DNA of 64,000 bases from Synechococcus sp. A18-25c. GTDB taxonomy: Bacteria; Cyanobacteriota; Cyanobacteriia; PCC-6307; Cyanobiaceae. This document shows positions 1-9,708 of this stretch, in pieces. Every line of letters starts with the position of its first letter. The first letter of the stretch is position 1. The position numbers were made by a program, and so were the translations under genes. The notes beneath the pieces are model-generated. The model was not told where the DNA came from, ran no database searches, and saw only the letters and a list, made by a program, of their open reading frames with translations. The stretch spans positions 1,488,001 through 1,552,000 of the forward strand of contig NZ_CP047957.1 in NCBI RefSeq assembly GCF_014280035.1. Direction: 5' to 3'.

Positions 1-1012
1 AGCAGAGGTGCATGAAGACTTCTTCAGGCCCAAAAAAACGAGTTTATGATTGACGAAAATCATACATAAGCAGATTAAAGACTATCTTACAACAACCAAT
101 CATGGAGAATTGAATATCAATATAACAATTATGCTGACAGTTGCTTCTACCGAGAGATTGATTCTTAACCTCCAATTTCAGACAAGCCCCACATATTATA
201 ATGGAAATCATTATACCCTAACGTCAGCCTTCAGTAGATGCTTAGAGCTGCGGGAAATGGAGATGAAGTGACATCAATATCAAAACCGACCGGCTATCTG
301 ATAACCGGTGATGCCGTAGGGACAGCTCCATCAGAACTATTTGAAAGCGAATGAAAACGCTTCACTGGTGGACTAGACAGTCCGACACAAGGTTTTTATC
401 AAGTTTATACCTGAAGACTATGAGAAAAGGTAATTCATTGGAACGAATAAAATCTTTTATAAGCTCATCTGTAGTTGTCGTGAAGATCAACGATAGACAA
501 AAAGAGTAGATAGTCTCAGCCATCTCACGGCGTAAGAAGACGTCCAACAGGCGGCTGCGAAGAAACAATAATGATGTACAAGTAGGCCCTAAGGCCCAGT
601 CGACTTGCCTTCAAAAAGATACGAGCCATAAGGTAAACAACACCTCTTCAAGTCAACGAGACCGTACAGGCCAGCTAATTCTATTATGGGCGCAAAGGAC
701 AGAATCAGTCTGATTCTTCCACAAGTATGGAACTTGAATTAAGTGTCGACTCGCCCTGCGGCCTTAAACCTTCTTCTGCCTTACTTAACCTCTCAACCAA
801 GTTCAATGTATCGTTCGGAGACAACTCCCCATCATCCCCCCACTTGAGACTGGATAAGTCAGGAGGGCACATGAAACGAACATATCAGTTAAACGAAACT
901 AGAGTATTTCAAGCCATAGTTGCACTAGTACGTTTCGAAGTGATATGAAAGAAATTATAAACAATGTATACCCATGATACTAAACGCAAACAAAGGGTGT
1001 TAAAACTGCCTG
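1..1012. other. AT-rich stretch without a convincing gene
   Basis: Several open frames of about 70 codons lie here on both strands, but none starts with a clear ribosome binding site, shows a recognisable motif, or has the codon use of the rest of the window. The base composition is visibly richer in A and T than the housekeeping regions that follow. I read it as non-coding or decayed DNA, possibly the edge of a genomic island. Confidence 0.5.
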
Positions 1013-1237
1013 TTAAGAAAACGCTGCTGTAATGAGTCGGCCAGTCCCAATTGTCATCAGAAATATCATCATCATGACGACGTCCCATGCTTTTGATTTG
1101 ATGAAATAGGGAACTGAGATTGTCATTGCAGTTAGGTGAACGATGACACCAGTCACAACATCAAGATGCAAAGTAATAAAATAGGCTGCAATGACAAGAC
1201 CGCTGCCAACCACCCTCATTCGCTGGAACAAATCCAT
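1013..1237 (-). CDS. Small membrane protein, unknown function (74 aa)
   Basis: The 74-residue product is mostly hydrophobic and can form two membrane segments (about residues 10-45 and 50-72), with a basic N-terminus after MDLFQRMR. A purine-rich GAGAGGAG lies two bases before the ATG on the minus strand, a good ribosome binding site, which is the best evidence that this is a real gene in a gene-poor region. No catalytic motif is visible and I do not recognise the family. It stands alone, with no neighbour close enough to suggest an operon. Confidence 0.55.
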   Translation of the reverse strand: MDLFQRMRVVGSGLVIAAYFITLHLDVVTGVIVHLTAMTISVPYFIKSKAWDVVMMMIFLMTIGTGRLITAAFS

Positions 1238-1848
1238 TACTCCTCTCTTTATAGTGATGAAAATCTAAAGACTCAGTTCAAAGACTGCGGATAGGGATAA
1301 CCGGCAATACATCCATCTTGATTCAAGATAAATTATCTTGGAGCGATCATTCAGAGCTCAATAACTGAAGCCACACTAAAATTAGATTGATAAGTTATTA
1401 CACGACTATAAACAGTGACACAGACCCACATGCAGGGATGTATCCAATATCGATTAAGCCGGCATACAGTCAAATAATCAGAAACTATAATCAACTAAAC
1501 AAGATATTTTCAAGAGAACTTATTGCACATAATTAACTAAATTATTCATATCAAAATCTTATTCGCAAACAAGGGCACTCTGCGGCAGCGACGAGGTGGC
1601 GCATAGGATCCATACACGAGTTGACTGCATTTTTATCAAAATTCTACAAGAAAATAAAAATAGAAAGCGATTAAACAGATGCGACGATAGATATCATCAC
1701 CACTAAGAAGCACAAAAACAACAAACGAGAGGCAGACAATATCGAGTAACATTGATTAGCAATGATTAGAATCAATAAAATCTCAAACCAAACTTGGCGT
1801 AAGGATACGCCTGAGAAGATGCATTTTCGTGTATCCAGGAGGACAACG
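1238..1848. other. AT-rich intergenic stretch
   Basis: About 600 bases with many stops in every frame and low GC. I see no tRNA, no array of repeats and no strong terminator. It separates the small membrane protein from a micro-ORF and a broken TPR gene. Confidence 0.5.
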
Positions 1849-1908
1849 ATGACGAGATTCGGAGTGATTGCTGAGTGGATAGTACTTTCTGCGATCAGTC
1901 ATCACTAG
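1849..1908 (+). CDS. Possible micro-ORF or truncated gene start (19 aa)
   Basis: A textbook AGGAGG sits six bases before an ATG that opens a 19-codon frame beginning MTRFGVIAEW and closing at TAG. The strength of the ribosome binding site is striking for such a gene-poor region. The peptide is partly hydrophobic and could be the surviving N-terminus of a lost gene, or a real leader or small peptide. No function can be assigned. Confidence 0.25.
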   Translation: MTRFGVIAEWIVLSAISHH

Positions 1909-1949
1909 GTCATACAATTTCTAGATTAGCCTATTAGACAAGATAGAGA

Positions 1950-2368
1950 TTGCAAGATTGTGTCGATCTAAGGATGAAATACAGCAGTAGAGCTAGGCAC
2001 TGTCGATCCATGGGCATACAACAATCATGCGGCCTTATTGCTCCGATCAAGCGCCGCATCTGCAAAAGCTGTCGAGTAAGCCTTGGAACAGCAAACAAGG
2101 CCATTGAAATCAATTCTGACATTCCAAAGTTTCATTTTAATCGGGAAATCATGGGTACAACATGAAAGACCTTGATGGTGCAATGACTGACCGTACAAGA
2201 ACCCTTGAACTTGATGAAAACGACACCGATGCTCTGAGAGAGCGTGGATCTCTCTTTGCAGAGAAGGGGCTTGTTGCTAACGCCTGCGCTGAGTGGAAGA
2301 AGGCAGCCTCTTTTGGAGATATTCGGTCTACACACTACCTTGAAGAAAATTCTGCAGTCTGCAACTAG
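1950..2368 (+). pseudogene. Broken tetratricopeptide-repeat protein
   Basis: Two overlapping frames together read like the end of a TPR protein. The first frame carries KAIEINSDIPKFHFNR, and the second, entered about 2162, continues DLDGAMTDRTRTLELDEND and ends with a typical last repeat (ACAEWKKAASFGD). In intact TPR proteins these pieces would be continuous, so at least one frameshift lies near 2150-2165. A second frame change near 2070 is likely, because a neighbouring frame reads AYNNHAALL, resembling an upstream repeat. TPR domains mediate protein contacts; this copy is probably non-functional. A sequencing error is an alternative explanation for one of the shifts. Confidence 0.55.
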
Positions 2369-3034
2369 GTGTAAGAGGGGTAGTAGCTATGACGACACCC
2401 ATGGATGGAGGTACCCACGCTTGTCCGATCTGTCCGATCACCCTCTCACATCATGAACACCGAGACAACGATTGAAACAATTGATCAAATTGAATCTTTT
2501 AGATCTCCGCAAGAACGATGCTGCAATCGTAATTAAGTTTCCAGTAATTCTTAGCGGCGGCTCCCAAATGCGCATCAAAAAGATTAGAAACAAGATATCC
2601 TGTATTCACAATGCCATATGAAGACAAGTCCATATAATTAGAGTTAATGACTTAAACGTAAACCAGATACGTAGTTGGCTTTGTTTTGGAATTCTTTGAA
2701 ACCACTACGACATAAAACAAAGAAACACGAAACTCTTTTGCACCTGCGATCGCTAACAGAACGCCATCTTGCTGTCCCAAGTGGCTCACCCAATTGGTAA
2801 CCATTGAAAAAGTCAGCATTTAGAACGTCACACCCAGATCACTTAAGTGCTGATTCAGACACAGGGCATTGATCCGAAACCCGCCACTCCAACCAGAATG
2901 GCGCGAGAACTGCCTTACACACGCACCTATCAGAGGTCAGGATTCGCCTTCTCTTGTGCCACAGGTACCAACTACCACCGGTTCAACTAAGGTGGATGCC
3001 AGACAGGTGCTTTCAAGCTCACCCACGTGCGGAA
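2369..3034. other. Intergenic stretch before the tandem secreted proteins
   Basis: No open frame here shows a credible start or motif. The last 100 bases are richer in GC and must carry the promoter of the following gene pair, but I cannot point to -35 and -10 elements with confidence. Confidence 0.4.
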
Positions 3035-3478
3035 ATGAAACTCACTGCCCTTCTCGGCGCTCTACTCCTCACAGCGTCTCCCACCTCAGCTGAAGACCTC
3101 GTCTATCTAAAATGTGATGCTACGATTCAGTACAAGCAAATTGATTTAATCGAGAAAGTAGTGGTGGATGAACAGATTGAGAATACCATTATTCATTACG
3201 AAATTGATTTGCTCAAGAAATTGTTGACTGATTCAGATGATCCAGAGGGCTCAAGCGTTGTGAAGATATTCAATGGAATGATTTTTTCACAAATTGAGGG
3301 ATACAAGCAAGGAACGATGAATGTAAACTTTGTCGACACCCAAATTGCCTTCGATCCCCCAGGAAAGATCTCTGGAAGAAGCACCATCAGAGCGAATGAC
3401 AACAGTTTTGAAGTCACCGCTGATCTTGCAGGTCGTTGCGAGGCATCAGATGCATCTGCTTATGAGTCAAGCAAATGA
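3035..3478 (+). CDS. Secreted protein of unknown function, tandem copy 1 (147 aa)
   Basis: The chosen ATG gives MKLTALLGALLLTASPTSAE, a classic signal peptide, so the longer upstream extension of the frame is rejected. The mature part begins DLVYLKCD and ends with a segment FDPPGKI...DNSFEVTADLAGRCE. It is about 50% identical by eye to the next gene, and both keep one Cys near the start and one near the end of the mature part, which could form a disulfide. The product is likely periplasmic or exported. No enzyme motif is visible. Its stop overlaps the next start as ATGA, so the two are translated together. Confidence 0.75.
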   Translation: MKLTALLGALLLTASPTSAEDLVYLKCDATIQYKQIDLIEKVVVDEQIENTIIHYEIDLLKKLLTDSDDPEGSSVVKIFNGMIFSQIEGYKQGTMNVNFVDTQIAFDPPGKISGRSTIRANDNSFEVTADLAGRCEASDASAYESSK

Positions 3479-3900
3479 AACTCACTCCTCTCCTCAGCGC
3501 TCTACTCCTCTCAGCTGCACCTGTCGTTGCTGATGACTTCCTTTATCTGAAGTGCGACACTAAAATTAAGTACAATATGATTAGTCCGTATCCAGAAGAA
3601 GGAGAAAAGGATCATGTTATTTATTACGAGGTGGACTTGAAGAATAAAATATTAACTGACTTGGCATATATCGATGAAACCTATGAGGTGAAGATAGAGA
3701 ATGGAGTGATTTTTCAAACTAGTGAGGATTACGACGAAGAAAAGATGTTGACGGAAACCATGACTACCGAAATTTCATTTGATCCACCAGGAAGGATTGT
3801 TAGTCGTGCCAGTGCAAAATCGGTTGACAACAGTTTTGAATACACCGCCGAATTGAGAGGAGTTTGCGAAACATCAAATACTGGATACGAGGCAGAGTAG
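3475..3900 (+). CDS. Secreted protein of unknown function, tandem copy 2 (141 aa)
   Basis: The product starts MKLTPLLSALLLSAAPVVAD, a signal peptide almost the same as that of the preceding gene, followed by DFLYLKCDTKIKY. The pattern FDPPGRI...VDNSFEYTAELRGVCE repeats the C-terminal block of copy 1. The ATG overlaps the stop of copy 1 by four bases (ATGA). The pair looks like a recent tandem duplication that has begun to diverge in the acidic middle part. Function unknown; a small exported domain with two conserved cysteines. Confidence 0.75.
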   Translation: MKLTPLLSALLLSAAPVVADDFLYLKCDTKIKYNMISPYPEEGEKDHVIYYEVDLKNKILTDLAYIDETYEVKIENGVIFQTSEDYDEEKMLTETMTTEISFDPPGRIVSRASAKSVDNSFEYTAELRGVCETSNTGYEAE

Positions 3901-4079
3901 GACGAAGCCTTTGAGTAAGAGCGCCTCACGAGCACTTTCATGCTTGACTGCGCGACATGGTTAATCCAAGATTCTTAGCGACTGTGAGGTGCCTCCAAGG
4001 CGCTCAATTTCATCGTGACGCTGATACTCCTGAAGAGGTAGGCAGAAGGTAAGTAGATGGAGAACCCAGTATTCATCCG

Positions 4080-5045
4080 TTAGTCAAAAAACCAGCCATA
4101 ACTATGCAATCCAATACCAAGGAGATTGACACCGATATAGCAAACACAGATCACAACCAAACCTGCTGAGGCAACCATCGCAGGACGGCGACCTTGCCAG
4201 CCGCGACTCAAACGCGTGTGCAGATAAGCCGCATAAACAAGCCAACAAATCAAAGCCCAGGTTTCCTTAGGATCCCAACTCCACCAACTGCCCCAGGCCT
4301 CATTGGCCCAGACAGCGCCACTGATGATCCCAACCGTTAACAGCAAAAACCCCACGGTGATGGTGCGGTAGCTGAGGCTGTCGAGCTGTTCAGTGCGACT
4401 GAATGCAACTGACGACAATTCGAAAGCTTCAGGGTTTTGGATGGCCACACCGCCATCCGTGCTGAGGAGAGACGAACGACGAAAAGCGCCGGTACCAATC
4501 GAGCTGCTTCTCAGCTCAAGCGCTTGATTGCGATCGATCAACAGGACTGCCACCGACAACAGCGAGCCAACCATCAAAGCGGCGTAACTCACCATGATCA
4601 CGCTCACGTGCATCACCAGCCAGCTGCTGCGCAGTGCAGGCACCAGTGGGGATGCCTGCTGAAGCTGATCTGGCAAGGCAAAACTGGCAAAAGCAATGCA
4701 TCCCAAACCCATGGGTGTCGCCGAAGCCGCGACCAAGGGAGACGGCCAGTTGCGTTCCACCAACAACTGCGTCAGGGTGCAGGCCCAGGCCAGGAAGCAC
4801 AGCGACTCATAAAGGTTGCTGATCGGGAAATGCCCCGACTGCCACCAACGCAAGATCAGCTGAGCGGTGAGCAGCAAATTCGAGAGAGCAATTAACGAGC
4901 GCACAGCGCTAGAACTTTGTCCGTTGGAGAGCGCCCAGAAACTCCAAGGAAGAGCCGTCAGAAGCAGCCCAAAGGCCAGCAAACCGAGTAATAACACTGG
5001 CTCAGAGACAAACGCTTCAAGACCGGTGAATCCCAAATCAGACAC
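4080..5045 (-). CDS. ccsA: Cytochrome c biogenesis protein CcsA
   Basis: CcsA is the heme-handling membrane subunit of the System II machinery, which with Ccs1/CcsB attaches heme to apocytochromes c on the lumenal side of the thylakoid. The 321-residue product has about eight hydrophobic segments and carries the family's tryptophan-rich heme-handling motif [15 protein letters not shown] at about residues 251-265. Its length matches cyanobacterial and chloroplast CcsA. It lies 42 bases downstream of the LptF/G permease on the same strand and may be read from the same transcript; Ccs1 is not in the window. Confidence 0.9.
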   Translation of the reverse strand: MSDLGFTGLEAFVSEPVLLLGLLAFGLLLTALPWSFWALSNGQSSSAVRSLIALSNLLLTAQLILRWWQSGHFPISNLYESLCFLAWACTLTQLLVERNWPSPLVAASATPMGLGCIAFASFALPDQLQQASPLVPALRSSWLVMHVSVIMVSYAALMVGSLLSVAVLLIDRNQALELRSSSIGTGAFRRSSLLSTDGGVAIQNPEAFELSSVAFSRTEQLDSLSYRTITVGFLLLTVGIISGAVWANEAWGSWWSWDPKETWALICWLVYAAYLHTRLSRGWQGRRPAMVASAGLVVICVCYIGVNLLGIGLHSYGWFFD

Positions 5046-5087
5046 CAGGGCTGGAGAAGTAGATGCCTCTAATTCTGCAGGGTTTCG

Positions 5088-6254
5088 TCATCGGCTGGCT
5101 TGCCTCAGTAGGAATCCTCCACCCGCGAGCGAGATCAATACAGGAGACCAGGCAGCCAGAAGCGGTGGAAGCGTGCCCTTCACTCCGAGGGAACTGAAAC
5201 TGAAGCTCAGCACGTAATACACAAGAATCAGAACGACACTGATGCCGAATCCTTGACTACGGCTGGTGCGGTTGTTGGGTTTGGCACCCAAACTGGCCCC
5301 GATCAAAGCAAACACCAGACACGCCGTCGGCAACGTGAATTTCTCCTGAATCCGCACCTGGAGACGCCGTGCTTCCTTGATATCACCAGCCTGTCGCAGC
5401 AACTGTTCAGCCTGCAGAGCCTCGGCAACAGTCATGTCGTTGGCATCCTTCGGAAGCTTGGCAATCCGAATCGGTGCTGCGCTGAGTGGATAGAGGTAGC
5501 GGTCAAAATCGGCTGAAGTGGTACTGCCCGATGGCGTGAGGGTCAGGATCTGACCATTGAGAAATTCCCATTTGGCATCCTGTTTGCTCCATCGCGCCGT
5601 CTCAGACACCAGCATTTGCGTGAATCCAGGGCGAGAAAAATCGAGAACTGTCACGCCGTTCATCGTCCCATCACGAAACTGACGGGCATAAAACAACTGA
5701 ACCAATCCTTTGCTGGTGGAACCATCGGGTTGCTCGACCCTGCCGAAGCGGGAATAAACGATGTTGTCGCCCTTTTCCGTCGCCACCGCTTTACCCAGAG
5801 CTCTGCGCAACGTGACTTCCGCGGCGCGGTTTGCTCGAGGTACCACCACATCATTGAAAACAAAGGTGAGGCTGGTCATCAGCAGGGCCAGCACCATCGC
5901 TGGAACAATCATGCGCGTTGCTGTCACACCGACGCTGCGCAAAGCCGTCAACTCACTGTTGGCCGAAAGACGGCTGTAGGCGAGCAACGTGGCCATCAGC
6001 GTGGCCATCGGGAATGAGATCACCAGAAAACTGGGCAAGCGCTGCAAAAGCACCTGAATAGCAATCAGAACCGGCAAGCCCGATTCCACGATCTTTCGGA
6101 CCAGCTCAAACATCACTCCCAAAGAGAGTGATACCACCGTGAAAGCAGCAACGGCGAACAGCAGAGGCCCAATCAGTTCACCGAGCAACCAGCGATCGAG
6201 CAGCGGAATTCGTCGCCTCCAAGCACGAATCTGTTGCAACCACATCTCCTTCAC
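5088..6254 (-). CDS. lptF: LptF/LptG family lipopolysaccharide export permease
   Basis: A 388-residue YjgP/YjgQ-family inner-membrane protein with two hydrophobic segments near the N-terminus (about residues 25-120), a large periplasmic beta-jellyroll-like middle and membrane segments near the C-terminus (about 310-385). With LptB it forms the ABC transporter that extracts LPS from the inner membrane and passes it to LptA. Cyanobacteria commonly have a single gene of this family, so the F or G label is not meaningful. Its start overlaps the lptB stop by four bases (ATGA), confirming the operon lptA-lptB-lptF/G. Confidence 0.88.
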   Translation of the reverse strand: MKEMWLQQIRAWRRRIPLLDRWLLGELIGPLLFAVAAFTVVSLSLGVMFELVRKIVESGLPVLIAIQVLLQRLPSFLVISFPMATLMATLLAYSRLSANSELTALRSVGVTATRMIVPAMVLALLMTSLTFVFNDVVVPRANRAAEVTLRRALGKAVATEKGDNIVYSRFGRVEQPDGSTSKGLVQLFYARQFRDGTMNGVTVLDFSRPGFTQMLVSETARWSKQDAKWEFLNGQILTLTPSGSTTSADFDRYLYPLSAAPIRIAKLPKDANDMTVAEALQAEQLLRQAGDIKEARRLQVRIQEKFTLPTACLVFALIGASLGAKPNNRTSRSQGFGISVVLILVYYVLSFSFSSLGVKGTLPPLLAAWSPVLISLAGGGFLLRQASR

Positions 6255-6979
6255 AGCTGAAATCCCTCGCCCAGGTAGTGACGACGAACCAAGGGATCAG
6301 CAGCCACTTCCTCAGAAAGTCCCGACGCCAAAATGCTGCCGTCGGTGAGGATATAAGCCCGATCTGTGATGGCAAGTGTTTCCCTCACGTTGTGATCCGT
6401 GATCAGAATCCCCATTCCGCGTTGCCTCAGCGCATGAATGAGTTGCTGCAGGTCAGCCACCGCCAGGGGGTCAACACCGGCAAACGGTTCATCAAGCAGC
6501 AAATACCGAGGGCCTTCAAGACCCACTGCCAAAGCACGGGCCACTTCACAGCGACGACGTTCACCTCCCGAGAGCTGAAAGCCTCGACGGTTCAGGAACG
6601 GCTCAAGATGGAAATCATCGATTAATTGATGCAGTCGCTCTCGGGTTTGTGAACGGGCTAATCCACTCTGAGCCAACACCAACTCCAGGTTGTCTTGCAC
6701 TGTGAGCTGGCGAAACACGCTTGGTTCCTGCGGAAGGTATCCAATGCCGAGTTGAGCTCGTTGTGGCATCGATAAGCTGGCCACCGGCTGTCCATCCATT
6801 AGCACTTCACCTTGATCAGGTTTCAGTAGACCGATCACCAAGTTGAAACTCGTGGTTTTGCCTGCACCATTCGGGCCGAGCAAACCAATCACTTCACCAG
6901 GTTCCAGAGTGAGTGTGAGATCCTTCACCAACGGGCGCCCACCCAAAGTGAGCGACACACGATTCAAGCTGAGACTCAT
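6251..6979 (-). CDS. lptB: LPS export ABC transporter ATP-binding protein LptB
   Basis: The 242-residue ATPase has a Walker A GPNGAGKTT near residue 35, the signature LSGGERRR and the Walker B YLLLDEPFAGVDP, then the switch histidine in ITDHNV. The sequence around these motifs fits LptB rather than an amino-acid or drug exporter. It energises LPS transport from the cytoplasmic face. The gene overlaps lptA upstream and lptF/G downstream by four bases each, so all three are translationally coupled. Confidence 0.92.
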   Translation of the reverse strand: MSLSLNRVSLTLGGRPLVKDLTLTLEPGEVIGLLGPNGAGKTTSFNLVIGLLKPDQGEVLMDGQPVASLSMPQRAQLGIGYLPQEPSVFRQLTVQDNLELVLAQSGLARSQTRERLHQLIDDFHLEPFLNRRGFQLSGGERRRCEVARALAVGLEGPRYLLLDEPFAGVDPLAVADLQQLIHALRQRGMGILITDHNVRETLAITDRAYILTDGSILASGLSEEVAADPLVRRHYLGEGFQL

Positions 6980-7416
6980 GGCGTGAGAGGAGTCCTCGCC
7001 GAGTTATTGGGGCGAATGATCATGGTTGAACGCACCTGACCACCTTGGCTGGGCATGGCGAACGCCCGTTCATCATTCAAGTCATAGGTGAGACGCTCAG
7101 CTCTAATGGAATTGCCATCACCCTCAACAACATCCACATCACCACTCAGCACCAATCGTCCTTCTCGACTGAAGTATTGGGCTTGCCTTGATGTGGCCAC
7201 CATGCCGCGGGTCGGGTACACAATGCGCACATTGCCGATCGCCGTCACCACTCCGGTGACATTGTCAGCACTCTGACTATCGGATTCGATGGTGATCAGC
7301 CCGTCGTCAGCCGGAGCGGAACCTTCGGAAACAGGGAGCTCCTGTGCTCCGGCTGCAGCGACCAAGGAGATCGTCACTCCAGCGATCAGAGCTGAGAACC
7401 TCTGGAGCGTGGTCAT
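6976..7416 (-). CDS. lptA: LptA/OstA-like periplasmic LPS transport protein
   Basis: The preferred ATG gives MTTLQRFSALIAGVTISLVAAAGAQ..., a signal peptide; a longer frame up to 7473 lacks this logic. The mature part has the OstA_N pattern, seen in ITIESDSQSADNVTGVVTA and in the repeated short beta-strands with GNVRIVYP and LSGDVDVVEGDG. LptA-type proteins bridge LPS across the periplasm. At about 146 residues it is short but normal for the family. Position directly before lptB by an ATGA overlap supports the call. Confidence 0.85.
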   Translation of the reverse strand: MTTLQRFSALIAGVTISLVAAAGAQELPVSEGSAPADDGLITIESDSQSADNVTGVVTAIGNVRIVYPTRGMVATSRQAQYFSREGRLVLSGDVDVVEGDGNSIRAERLTYDLNDERAFAMPSQGGQVRSTMIIRPNNSARTPLTP

Positions 7417-7485
7417 GGATCGTGGAAACAAAAGAGACACGACCAAGGACCAAATGATCGAACGTGGCAGCATCGTCCCACGAAA

Positions 7486-7845
7486 TCAGGTCACCGGAAG
7501 CAAGCGGGGTGGCGGAAAAACCTCCGGGTCCTGGCCGGATTGCAGTGCAGACAAGCGATCCGAAACCACGCTTTGAAGCGCCGTCAAGTCAAGACCAAGT
7601 GCGACCGGTAACGAGGGCTTGAGCCGACCGAGGCCTTCACCCAGAAGAATCGTGCAGCCACGCGTGTTGCCTCGCTCCAGATGAACGTGCGCCACAGCAA
7701 TTTGAACGATGGCCTGAAGCAACTTTCGCTCCGGATCCATCTGTTCATGCCATAACTCTTCGAACGCATCATGCGCTTCGTACCAAGCCCCGGAGTTGAA
7801 CAACTCCAGGGCTTGAGAGAATCGGGGATCGTCAACCAGATTCAA
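7486..7845 (-). CDS. DUF309 family protein
   Basis: A 119-residue helical protein with the DUF309 hallmark FNSGAWYEAHDAFEELWHEQ near the N-terminus followed by LLQAIVQIAVAHVHLERGN. The function of the family is not established. Its start overlaps the typA stop by four bases (ATGA), so the two are translationally coupled, and lptA follows about 70 bases downstream. Confidence 0.8.
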   Translation of the reverse strand: MNLVDDPRFSQALELFNSGAWYEAHDAFEELWHEQMDPERKLLQAIVQIAVAHVHLERGNTRGCTILLGEGLGRLKPSLPVALGLDLTALQSVVSDRLSALQSGQDPEVFPPPRLLPVT

Positions 7846-9644
7846 CGCTTGGCCATTTTCTTAGCCGGCAGCTTGCGCAGACGGATGGATTCAGGGGTGA
7901 CCTCGAGCATCTCACCAGGGCCGATGTACTCCAGTGCTCGCTCCAGCGTCATCTGAACAGGAGCCTGGAGTGTGTCGAGTTCTTCCGCTCCGGCAGATCG
8001 CATGTTGGTGAGCTGCTTCGTCTTGCAGACGTTAATTTCCAAGTCTTGAGGACGGTTGTACTCGCCGATGATCATGCCCTTGTAGACCTTGGTGCCCGGA
8101 GAGATAAAGAACTGACCGCGATCTTCAGCGTTCTTCAAGGCGTAGAACGTGGCTGTTCCCTCCTCGAAAGCAATCAACACACCATTCCGGCGGGTCTCAA
8201 ATTCACCCAACATCGGACGGTATTCAAAGAAGGAATGGCTCATGATTCCTTCACCGCGTGTGGCACGGATGAACTCGCCGCGGAATCCGATCAGTCCGCG
8301 AGAAGGCACAACAAACTCGAGTTGCGTCCGACCATCAGCACTTGTTTCCATGTTTTGCATCTCAGCTTTACGAGTTCCGAGCTTTTCGATGCAGCTGCCG
8401 ACGGCCGCTTCTGGAACATCCATCACGAGTGTTTCAACCGGCTCACAAGGGGTGCCATCAATCGTGCGGTAGATCACCTGAGGCTGAGACACCTGAAACT
8501 CGTAACCCTCACGTCGCATGGTTTCGATGAGGATGCCGAGGTGAAGCTCACCACGCCCACTGACCGCAAAACGATCGGGGGAATCCGTGTCCTCCACGCG
8601 CAGGGCCACGTTGGTGAGCAGCTCCCGTTGCAGACGATCACGCACCTGTCGGCTGGTAACGAACTTGCCTTCCTTACCCGCAAACGGTGAGTCATTGACC
8701 ACGAAGGTCATCTGAAGCGTGGGCTCGTCCACCTTGATCAGAGGCAGAGCCTTGGGCTCATCCGGACAAGCGATGGTCTCACCGATGTTGACGTCGTCAA
8801 AGCCAGCCACGGCCACCAGATCACCTGCAGACGCTTGCTCGATTTCCACCCGCTGCAAGCCTTCAAAGCCGAGCAGTTTGCTGATCCGACCTTTCTTGAC
8901 GCTGCCGTCGTCTTTAATCAATGCGGCGTTTTGTCCCTGCTTAATCACACCGTTGTGAACGCGCCCGATAATGATTCGTCCCAAAAAGTCGGAATAATCA
9001 AGGGTGGTGATCTGAAGCTGGAGAGGCTTGTCCGCGTCTCCAACCGGGGGCGGAACATGGCGCAGAATCGCGTCAAAGAGCGGACGCATGTTGTCGCTAT
9101 CCGTCTTCATGTCGGGCTTGGCAAAACCACCAAGACCACTGCCAAACAGATAGGGGAAATCACACTGATCATCGTCGGCGCCCAGCTCCAGGAACAGATC
9201 CAGCACCTTGTCGACGGCCGTTTCTGGATCCACTCGAGCCCGGTCGATTTTGTTCACGAACACGATCGGACGCAGGCCCTGCTCCAGGGCCTTCTTCAAA
9301 ACAAAACGGGTCTGGGGCATGGGCCCCTCATTGGCATCAACGATCAGCAAACAGCCGTCCACCATGCCGAGCACACGTTCGACTTCGCCACCGAAATCGG
9401 CGTGACCAGGGGTGTCAACGATGTTGATCCGCGTGTCGTTGTAAGTGACAGCAGTGTTCTTGGACAAGATGGTGATTCCACGCTCGCGCTCCAAGTCGTT
9501 GGAGTCCATGACGCAGGTGGGCACCGCTTCGTTGTCACGAAAAATGCCTGATTGAGCCAGCAATGAGTCGACCAGGGTCGTCTTGCCATGGTCAACGTGG
9601 GCGATGATCGCGATGTTGCGAATCGCCTTTTGCTGGGCGCTCAT
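7842..9644 (-). CDS. typA: Ribosome-associated GTPase TypA/BipA
   Basis: TypA is a translational GTPase related to EF-G that acts on ribosomes, mainly in stress and ribosome assembly. The 600-residue product has G1 [10 protein letters not shown] near residue 15, the effector region RERGITI, G3 [12 protein letters not shown] and G4 NKID, followed by EF-G-like domains and the TypA-specific C-terminus. Length and motif order match the family exactly. It heads a minus-strand run with DUF309 and the lpt genes. Confidence 0.96.
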   Translation of the reverse strand: MSAQQKAIRNIAIIAHVDHGKTTLVDSLLAQSGIFRDNEAVPTCVMDSNDLERERGITILSKNTAVTYNDTRINIVDTPGHADFGGEVERVLGMVDGCLLIVDANEGPMPQTRFVLKKALEQGLRPIVFVNKIDRARVDPETAVDKVLDLFLELGADDDQCDFPYLFGSGLGGFAKPDMKTDSDNMRPLFDAILRHVPPPVGDADKPLQLQITTLDYSDFLGRIIIGRVHNGVIKQGQNAALIKDDGSVKKGRISKLLGFEGLQRVEIEQASAGDLVAVAGFDDVNIGETIACPDEPKALPLIKVDEPTLQMTFVVNDSPFAGKEGKFVTSRQVRDRLQRELLTNVALRVEDTDSPDRFAVSGRGELHLGILIETMRREGYEFQVSQPQVIYRTIDGTPCEPVETLVMDVPEAAVGSCIEKLGTRKAEMQNMETSADGRTQLEFVVPSRGLIGFRGEFIRATRGEGIMSHSFFEYRPMLGEFETRRNGVLIAFEEGTATFYALKNAEDRGQFFISPGTKVYKGMIIGEYNRPQDLEINVCKTKQLTNMRSAGAEELDTLQAPVQMTLERALEYIGPGEMLEVTPESIRLRKLPAKKMAKR

Positions 9645-9708
9645 GATGTCGGTAAAAAAGGGGGGGCAGTCTCTACGGCGCCAATCGGCGCGACCGGTGC
9701 ACCTTATC

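Noticed and set aside
362-568. Minus-strand frame of 68 codons in the AT-rich region
   Set aside because: It begins with a non-ATG codon, has no ribosome binding site and no recognisable motif.
3050-3080. ACTCCTCAC motif resembling the conserved core of the Yfr1 small RNA
   Set aside because: It lies inside the signal-peptide coding part of a clear gene, is repeated with changes in the paralog, and lacks the flanking stems and T run of Yfr1.
8046-9551. Long plus-strand open frames opposite typA
   Set aside because: They are the antisense of a strongly conserved GTPase gene and show no family motif; high-GC third positions create such shadows.
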